From: Streptomyces sp. B21-083
GTDB taxonomy: Bacteria > Actinomycetota > Actinomycetes > Streptomycetales > Streptomycetaceae
Direction of reading: 5' to 3'
Length of the DNA: 64,000 nt
Assembly (NCBI RefSeq): GCF_036898825.1
Contig: NZ_JARUND010000002.1
Span: 1,860,001-1,924,000, forward strand
Shown: piece by piece, positions 58,364 through 64,000 of the stretch
Layout: every line of letters begins with the position of its first letter
How positions within the stretch are numbered: the first letter of the stretch is position 1
Made by a program: the position numbers and the translations under genes
The notes under the pieces: generated by a model
Seen by the model: the letters and a program-made list of their open reading frames with translations, nothing else
What the model was told of the DNA's origin: nothing
Database searches by the model: none

Positions 58364-58705
58364 ATGGCCGAGGGAAACGCGTACTACGCCGAGCCGGACC
58401 GGCTCGCGGCGGGCGTCCGGCAGATCGACCAGATCGGCGCGCTCGCCCACGAGATGCTCCGCGACTTCACGACCACCGTGAACGACACCCACGGCTGGCC
58501 GGGCAAGGACGACAGCTTCGCGCAGGAGGTCATCCCGCAGGAGCTGCGTGAGCGCAAGACGGCCGTCGAGACCGGGACTTCCCTGGTCGAGGCGGTGGTG
58601 AGCGTCGCCGACGGCACCATGGCCAACCTCGACAACATCCGCAACACCCAGAGCGGTGTCATCGACTCGATCAACTCCGCGGGCCACCGCGGCGGAAGGC
58701 ACTGA
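58364..58705 (+). CDS. WXG100-like helical partner protein
   Basis: 113 residues, helical, with GWPGKDDSFAQ as a W-x-G-type turn near residue 44 and long flanking helices (LAAGVRQIDQIGALAHEML; TSLVEAVVSVADGTMANLDN). The length and turn agree with Esx-like proteins that escort large T7SS effectors. It directly precedes the giant effector gene by 7 bases. Confidence 0.78.
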   Translation: MAEGNAYYAEPDRLAAGVRQIDQIGALAHEMLRDFTTTVNDTHGWPGKDDSFAQEVIPQELRERKTAVETGTSLVEAVVSVADGTMANLDNIRNTQSGVIDSINSAGHRGGRH

Positions 58706-58712
58706 CCCTGCC

Positions 58713-61700
58713 ATGAGCATCATGGTCTCGCCCGAGCTCAACAACCTGCTCTTCGTGCTCATCGGCGAGAAGATGCTCCAGGCGGACGAGGATCTCGCGT
58801 ACGCCAGCCACAAGCCGTACAAGCGGCTCGGCAAGAACGTCCGCAGCCTCTCTGATCTGATCGAGGAGTCCGTGGTGGGCGTCGGCCGTGCGCTGCCGCC
58901 CCAGGTCGGGCAGCAGTACGTACGGGCGATGCGGCTGTTCGTGGACAACGGCGGTACGAACTATCTGCGTGAGTTCGCCAAGCAGCTGGACGACGTCGGT
59001 GACGGCCGGGTGAAGACCTCCATGGACATCATGGAGTCGAAGTGGCAGATCATCGCCGAACTGGTGCGCCTGTTCATCGAGTTGGCGATCATCACGGCGC
59101 TGTCGTTCTTCACCGGCGGTTCGGCCGCCAGCCAGGTGGCCACGGCGAAGGCGCGCAGCAGGGTGGCGATCCTGTCCACCCTGGACCAGTTGCTCAAGCG
59201 CACCCATGTGATGCCGAGTCTGTCGGAGGCGTTCGACGAGGCGTTCCAGACCTTCGTCGTCCGGCTCGCGATGATGACGATGGCCCCGGAGGGCCGCCGT
59301 CCGGACAACTTCGACTGGTCGCAGATCTTCCAGGACGGCGTCTTCGGCGGCCTCGCCGGCATGTTCCACGGCGCCTTCGACTCGGTCACCAAGAACCTCG
59401 GCAAGAACTTCAAGAACATCCTCGACGGCCCTGGTCCCAACCCCTTCGACAAGACCAGCACCAAGAAGTTCACCGACGACATCACCTCGAAGTTCGACAG
59501 TCCGCCGAAGCCTTCCCCGGGCGACAGGTTCGGCCGGGGCGTCGGCGGCGGCGCCAACGAGTTCCTGGTGGGCGGCGGTTCGGAGGCGGTCGCGGAGATC
59601 TTCGTCAACGGGATCTTCAACGGTAAGTGGGAAGGGAGTTGGGAGACCTTCGTCGGCGCGGGCATGAGCTCCGTGGTCACCTCGGCGCTGTTCTCCGGGG
59701 CGTCGTCCCTCGGCGGCAAGTTCGGCTCGAACTTCGACTTCGGCAGTGTCAATGTGCTGCCGGTCACCGGGGACGGCGGGGGTACGGGCAAGGACGGCAG
59801 GGGCAGTAGCGGGAGCAGCGACTCCGGCAGCGGCGCTACGAGGGGTATCGGGGCCGGCGGTGGGAACGGCACCGGGTCCGTGGACCTGGTGAACGGTGAT
59901 TTCTCCGGTGCGGAGGGCATCGGCGACGTCACCGGTTCGGGAGGCGTCGGGGCTCTCGGCGGTGTGGGGACGGTGTCCACCACGTCCTCCGGCTCCACTG
60001 CCACGCCGTCCGCGGGAGGCAGCGGTGCCTCCTCCGCCGGGAACGCTCCGGGAAGCAACTCCCCGTCCACGGGCGGGACTCGGGGCAACCAGTCCGACGG
60101 CACGGACACCGACCAGGAGGCCGACGGCTCCTCGGACACGGTCGGGACCGAGGCCGACAGCACGGGGGAACCGACCGAGCCTGTTCCCACGAACTCCCAG
60201 GACTCCACCGGTACCGGCGACTCCGCCACCCAGATCCAGGGCGCCGGGTCTGACACCCCGAACTCCACCAACGTACCGACCACCGGCTCGGCACACACCG
60301 GCTCCGGTTCCCCGCAGCCGACCCGCACCACGTCGACGGAGGACGACACCCAGACCCTGACGGGGTCGGCGTCCGAGCCGGGGTCCGGGGCCCAGTCCGG
60401 GACGGGGCCGGGGTCCGGGGCAGGGTCGGGGCCCGGGGCCCGATCCGAGACGGAGCCGGGGCCCAAGGCCGGAACCCAGCCCGAGGCCGGGTCCGGGGCA
60501 GGGCCGGGGTCCGGGGCCGGGTCGAGGTCCGGGCCCGGGGCCCAATCCCAGACGGAGCCGGGGCCCAAGGCCGGAACCCAGCCCGAGGCCGGGTCCGGGG
60601 CAGGGCCGGGGTCCGGGGCCGGGTCGAGGTCCGGGCCCGGGGCCCAATCCCAGACGGAGCCGGGGCCCAAGGCCGGAACCCAGCCCGAGGCCGGGTCCGG
60701 GGCAGGGCCGGGGTCCGGGGCCGGGTCGAGGTCCGGGCCCGGGGCCCAATCCCAGACGGAGCCGGGGCCCAAGGCCGGAACCCAGCCCGAGGCCGGGTCC
60801 GGGGCAGGGCCGGGGTCCGGGGCCGGGTCGAGGTCCGGGCCCGGGGCCCAATCCCAGACGGAGCCGGGGCCCAAGGCCGGAACCCAGCCCGAGGCCGGGT
60901 CCGGGGCAGGGCCGGGGTCCGGGGCCGGGTCGAGGTCCGGGGCAGGGGCCGGGGCAGGGGCCGGGGCCGGGGCCGGGGCCGGGCCCGGGGCCGGGGCCCA
61001 ATCCGAGGCGGGGTCGGGGCCCGAGGCCGGAACCCAGTCCGGGGCTGTGCCCGGGGCCGAAGCCCGGTCCGCGGCTGCGTCCGGGAGCGAAGCCAAGTCC
61101 GGGCCCGACTCTGTGTCCAGCTCCACCCCGACGCCAGAGGCCAACTCCGGGTACGGCGCGGAAACCGTCGTGAACCCGGTCGCGGGCGCCCCACTGCCGA
61201 CCGGCATCGCCCCCGCCCCCGGCGCTTCCCCTGCCTCCGGCTCGCAGCAGTCCCCCGCGTCGGTAGCCACTCCGCCGTCGCAGCGCGGTACTGCCACGGC
61301 GGGGTCGGGTGCGGACGCCGGTACGTCCGGTTTCGACGTACGTCGTCTCACCGCCGAGGGCGACCCGGTCACCGAGCTGACTGTCGAGGTGGCGTTCACC
61401 GGCACCGGCACCGACGCCATGCCGGAAGCGGAACGGCAGGCTGCCTGGGACCGGATGGCCGCCGGTGCGGAGGGGATCTTCAACGCCCCGGGCCACCGGC
61501 TCGCCAACGGCGACCGCGTCCATGTCACCGTCGTGCCCGTGCCTCCCGGCCAACGCGCGCCCCTGAAGGCGGATTCGGAGCTTGACCTCGTCCAGCGGAT
61601 CGGCGACCGACTGGGCCTGCGCGACCAACTCCCCCCGTCACCCGACAACCGGAACCAGGAGAAGGCCCCCCGACCGGCCTCCGTCCGTACGGTCAGCACG

Positions 61701-64000
61701 CCGCCCGGCGACATCGACGCGCCGTCGCGCATCGCCACAGAGTCCCGCCCGACCGCCGCCCCCGGGGCAACTGCGGACACGGCTTCCCAGGCTTTGCCGG
61801 CTTCCCAGGGCGCCGACCCGCCGGCCCCTGCCCGGGTCACGGCGACGTCGCAGGCATCGTACGAGGTGTCACCGGGAGGCACTCCGGTCGTGCCGTCGCC
61901 GGAGGCGGACGATGCCGATACCCAGGCGGTACAGACCTCCGCCGTGGACAAGGGGAAGGGCCGGGCGGTCCCGGCGGAGCCCGCCGACGACCAGGCTTCG
62001 CCGGAGTATCCGGCGCAGTCGCCCGACGCCTACAGGCGCCAGTTGGCGGGGTACGACGCCGACCAGGCGCTGGCCGACTACGGTTCGGCGTTGACCGCGC
62101 TGGGGCGGGCGCAGGCGGACTTCGAGGCGGCCGAGTCGGCGCGGGCCTCGGGCGAGGGGACGTCACACGGCCGTGAGTGGGCCGAGGCGCAGGGGCGGAT
62201 GCACGACGCACGGTCCCGCGTCACCGACGTGATCAACCATCTGACGGTGCTGGAGGTCGACGCGCCGTCGTCGGAGGTCGACGAGGCGGACCTGATCCGG
62301 CGGCCCCGACTGCGTGGCGGGGTCCTCGGCTTCGGCCGGCCCCGGCCCCCGCAGGACCTGTTGGCCAGCCCTGCCGGGCCCTCCCTCGTCTATCCGCCCC
62401 GGCGGAACGTCGTGCACAAGACGTTCCGCTGGATGAAGCCCAACAGGGCGGAGACCGACCGGCTGGCCCCGGTCGCCGCCGCGATCAACACGGGCGGGCC
62501 GGTGCCCGGAATCCGTATGAACGAGGCCGGCACCACGTTCAAGACCGACTGGGACCCGGTGACCTTCGGCAATCTGGACCAGTTGGCCCGGATGACGCTC
62601 AGGCAGGAGATCCGGGACCCCCTCAACGCGGCGCACCCCGAGATGCAGATGCTCGACAGCGCCGCCTGGTGGAAGGCGGTGGGGCAGCTCGACCACCGTA
62701 CGGCGGGTTTCTGGCGCGGGCAGGAGGCTCGGACGCGGGCACTGGAAGCCGAGATCACACGGCAGTTGAACAACCGGCCCCCTTCGCTGTCCCCGGCCGA
62801 ACTCGCCGCCGTGGACGCCGCCCTGCAGGCCGCGCCGGACGCCCTCACCGGCGCCACCACGCTGCTGAACACCCACCAGGGTCTGATCCTCGGGGAGACG
62901 CACGGCGCGTCCACCAGCTGGCCCTTCCTGATCAACAACATGGCCGCGCTACGGGCTCAGGGCATGGGAACGATCTACGTGGAGGCGCTGCGCGGCGACA
63001 GCTTCCAGCCTTCCCTGAACGCCTATTTCCAGGCCCCGGTCAACGCGCCCATGCCCATCGAACTGCGCCGGATGGCCACGCTCTACGACTCCTCGCACAA
63101 TTCGCAGACCGGTCTCGGGCTGCTGGCGACCCTGGAGGCCGCCCGTGCGAACGGAGTGCGGGTCGTCGCCATGGACGGCCTTCCCGCCGCCTCCTCGATG
63201 ACATCAGGCTGGGGAAGCTACGAGCGGGCGGTGAAGTTCAACGCCTACGCGGCTCTGACAGTGCAGCGCGACCGGACCGGCCGCAATGACGGCTACATCG
63301 CGGTGATCGGCAAGGCGCACTCCGACTGGCATCTTCCGCCCGCGATCCCCCACCCGGCGGGCGGCCCCGTCCTCCCGGCCCACTATCCGGGCCTCTCCCA
63401 GCTGCTGCACCTTCCCTCGGTCCAGCTGGACGCACAGTCGACGGCCCTGGACCGCATCCTGCCGACCGCCGTACTCCCGCCCGGCGTCTACGACCCGACC
63501 ATCGACGACGACACACTTCCGACGCCGATATCCACGTCTGGCTCTACGTCTACATCTACATCTGCCTCTGCCTCTGCCTCTGCCTCTGCCTCTGCGAGTT
63601 GGGATGCGGCGCGTGCCGAGGCCGTGCCGGTGGAGCGCTCGCACACCTGGGTCGACCCGGTGTCCAGGCCGAGGGCGGCCGACGGTTCGCCCACGCAGTA
63701 CGTCGTACGGTCCGGATTCGACGTGCGCCGGTTCACGCACGACGGCGAGCCCGTCACCGACCTGACCGTCCACGTGCAGTTCACCAACGCCGACTCCGTA
63801 CCCGAGGCGGACCGGCAGGCGGTCTGGGACCGGATGGCGGCCGGTGTCGAACGGGTCTTCAACGCGCCCGGCCTCCGCCTCCCCAGCGGCGACCGCGTCC
63901 ATGTCACCGTCGTACCGGTGCCCCCGGGCGGCCAGGCGCATCTGAAGGTGGAGCTGGTCGCACCGACCGACGGTCGCGCCACGTCCCACCACGTGTGGCA
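58713..64000 (+). CDS. Giant putative T7SS effector / polymorphic toxin, 5' part (runs off the window)
   Basis: At least 1,762 residues, frame still open at the right edge. N-terminal ~330 residues are helical with hydrophobic stretches (LVRLFIELAIITALSFFTGG; GAGMSSVVTSALFSGASSLG), as in actinobacterial T7SS toxins. Residues ~350-870 are Gly/Ser/Thr/Pro low complexity including five 34-residue repeats (576-745). Near 874-972 is a domain starting GFDVRRL and containing VHVTVVPVPPG; a second copy starts at 1669 (GFDVRRF) and is cut by the window. Between them, residues ~1385-1600 contain LILGETHG (E1395, H1397) and VIGKAHSDWH (H1536), resembling the EreA/ChaN/TIKI-type fold. AAGGC ribosome-site-like sequence precedes the ATG. 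Toxin status and enzyme class are inferred. Confidence 0.8.
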   Translation, partial: MSIMVSPELNNLLFVLIGEKMLQADEDLAYASHKPYKRLGKNVRSLSDLIEESVVGVGRALPPQVGQQYVRAMRLFVDNGGTNYLREFAKQLDDVGDGRVKTSMDIMESKWQIIAELVRLFIELAIITALSFFTGGSAASQVATAKARSRVAILSTLDQLLKRTHVMPSLSEAFDEAFQTFVVRLAMMTMAPEGRRPDNFDWSQIFQDGVFGGLAGMFHGAFDSVTKNLGKNFKNILDGPGPNPFDKTSTKKFTDDITSKFDSPPKPSPGDRFGRGVGGGANEFLVGGGSEAVAEIFVNGIFNGKWEGSWETFVGAGMSSVVTSALFSGASSLGGKFGSNFDFGSVNVLPVTGDGGGTGKDGRGSSGSSDSGSGATRGIGAGGGNGTGSVDLVNGDFSGAEGIGDVTGSGGVGALGGVGTVSTTSSGSTATPSAGGSGASSAGNAPGSNSPSTGGTRGNQSDGTDTDQEADGSSDTVGTEADSTGEPTEPVPTNSQDSTGTGDSATQIQGAGSDTPNSTNVPTTGSAHTGSGSPQPTRTTSTEDDTQTLTGSASEPGSGAQSGTGPGSGAGSGPGARSETEPGPKAGTQPEAGSGAGPGSGAGSRSGPGAQSQTEPGPKAGTQPEAGSGAGPGSGAGSRSGPGAQSQTEPGPKAGTQPEAGSGAGPGSGAGSRSGPGAQSQTEPGPKAGTQPEAGSGAGPGSGAGSRSGPGAQSQTEPGPKAGTQPEAGSGAGPGSGAGSRSGAGAGAGAGAGAGAGPGAGAQSEAGSGPEAGTQSGAVPGAEARSAAASGSEAKSGPDSVSSSTPTPEANSGYGAETVVNPVAGAPLPTGIAPAPGASPASGSQQSPASVATPPSQRGTATAGSGADAGTSGFDVRRLTAEGDPVTELTVEVAFTGTGTDAMPEAERQAAWDRMAAGAEGIFNAPGHRLANGDRVHVTVVPVPPGQRAPLKADSELDLVQRIGDRLGLRDQLPPSPDNRNQEKAPRPASVRTVSTPPGDIDAPSRIATESRPTAAPGATADTASQALPASQGADPPAPARVTATSQASYEVSPGGTPVVPSPEADDADTQAVQTSAVDKGKGRAVPAEPADDQASPEYPAQSPDAYRRQLAGYDADQALADYGSALTALGRAQADFEAAESARASGEGTSHGREWAEAQGRMHDARSRVTDVINHLTVLEVDAPSSEVDEADLIRRPRLRGGVLGFGRPRPPQDLLASPAGPSLVYPPRRNVVHKTFRWMKPNRAETDRLAPVAAAINTGGPVPGIRMNEAGTTFKTDWDPVTFGNLDQLARMTLRQEIRDPLNAAHPEMQMLDSAAWWKAVGQLDHRTAGFWRGQEARTRALEAEITRQLNNRPPSLSPAELAAVDAALQAAPDALTGATTLLNTHQGLILGETHGASTSWPFLINNMAALRAQGMGTIYVEALRGDSFQPSLNAYFQAPVNAPMPIELRRMATLYDSSHNSQTGLGLLATLEAARANGVRVVAMDGLPAASSMTSGWGSYERAVKFNAYAALTVQRDRTGRNDGYIAVIGKAHSDWHLPPAIPHPAGGPVLPAHYPGLSQLLHLPSVQLDAQSTALDRILPTAVLPPGVYDPTIDDDTLPTPISTSGSTSTSTSASASASASASASWDAARAEAVPVERSHTWVDPVSRPRAADGSPTQYVVRSGFDVRRFTHDGEPVTDLTVHVQFTNADSVPEADRQAVWDRMAAGVERVFNAPGLRLPSGDRVHVTVVPVPPGGQAHLKVELVAPTDGRATSHHVW
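60439..60948 (+). repeat. 102-bp tandem repeat inside the giant effector gene
   Basis: Five copies begin at 60439 (diverged), 60541, 60643, 60745 and 60847; the last four are nearly identical. They keep the reading frame and encode 34 residues containing SQTEPGPKAGTQPEAG and GSGAGPGSGAG. Expected to be a flexible, length-variable linker. Confidence 0.9.
63543..63596 (+). repeat. Hexanucleotide microsatellite in the giant effector gene
   Basis: Nine in-frame hexamers: TCTACG, two TCTACA, five TCTGCC and TCTGCG, encoding an alternating Ser-Thr then Ser-Ala linker. TCT and TCA-type codons are rare in Streptomyces, which marks this as a recent slippage expansion. Copy changes keep the frame. Confidence 0.9.

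Noticed and set aside
58671..61951. Two ~990-residue minus-strand frames opposite the giant effector
   Set aside because: Mirror frames of Gly/Pro/Ser-rich repeat DNA; no ribosome site or domain, while the plus frame has coherent domains before and after the repeats.
40182..64000. Attachment-site repeat of the tRNA-Leu 3' end
   Set aside because: No second copy of the tRNA 3' end and no integrase gene was seen within the window.

Overview
The window is high-G+C actinobacterial DNA and almost certainly comes from a Streptomyces chromosome. It carries aerial-mycelium chaplins, mycothiol ligase (mshC), an F420-type oxidoreductase, ESX-type type VII secretion genes, GGAGG ribosome sites, many GTG/TTG starts and several leaderless-looking promoters. 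From memory, the order metH - gylR/glpFKD - PAC2/ParJ - mshC - SCO1664/1665-like genes - chpC/chpH - M20 peptidase matches the SCO1657-SCO1676 stretch of S. coelicolor; no alignment was run.

Layout. (1) 1-6.5 kb: the 5' part of metH (cut by the window edge), then the glycerol regulon gylR, glpF, glpK, glpD. Near-identical 17-bp palindromes lie upstream of gylR and of glpF. (2) 6.5-23 kb: a methionine-salvage supercluster. A minus-strand operon encodes a ribose-type ABC importer plus methylthioribose kinase (mtnK). A plus-strand operon encodes mtnD, mtnC and mtnB, with mtnA convergent to it. A second plus-strand operon encodes a BMP/nucleoside-type ABC importer (binding protein frameshifted), two permeases, a nucleoside phosphorylase and an MTA/SAH-type deaminase, followed by a FadR-type regulator. 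Together these could import methylthioribose and methylthio-nucleosides, convert both to methylthioribose-1-phosphate and recycle it towards the methionine keto acid. Each of the three main operons is preceded by a very short reading frame with Cys codons near its 3' end, followed by a C/T-rich, G-poor tract. This looks like a shared sulfur-responsive attenuation layout.

(3) 23-36.8 kb: conserved Streptomyces housekeeping genes, including PAC2/ParJ, a beta-propeller protein, mshC, an SCO1664-type protein, a DUF3090 protein, a phosphoglycerate-mutase-like phosphatase, CorA, a ferritin-like protein, a luciferase-like oxidoreductase, an aldo/keto reductase, a degenerate RecD-like protein, an acidic protein and a DUF5703 protein. 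(4) 36.8-40.3 kb: the sortase-type long chaplin chpC, the short chaplin chpH with a BldN-like promoter, an M20 peptidase and tRNA-Leu(GAG). (5) 40.4-64 kb: a type VII secretion locus with a beta-helix/AAA+/AAA+ protein, a mycosin, EccC (opposite strand), EccD, EccB, two WXG100-size proteins, T7SS-associated proteins with extreme low-complexity repeats, a YbaB-like protein, another small helical protein and a giant putative effector that runs off the right edge. No EccE candidate was recognised.

The parts most worth follow-up are the leader-peptide layout of the salvage operons, the methylthioribose importer-kinase operon, and the giant effector with an internal GETH-motif domain between two copies of another domain.
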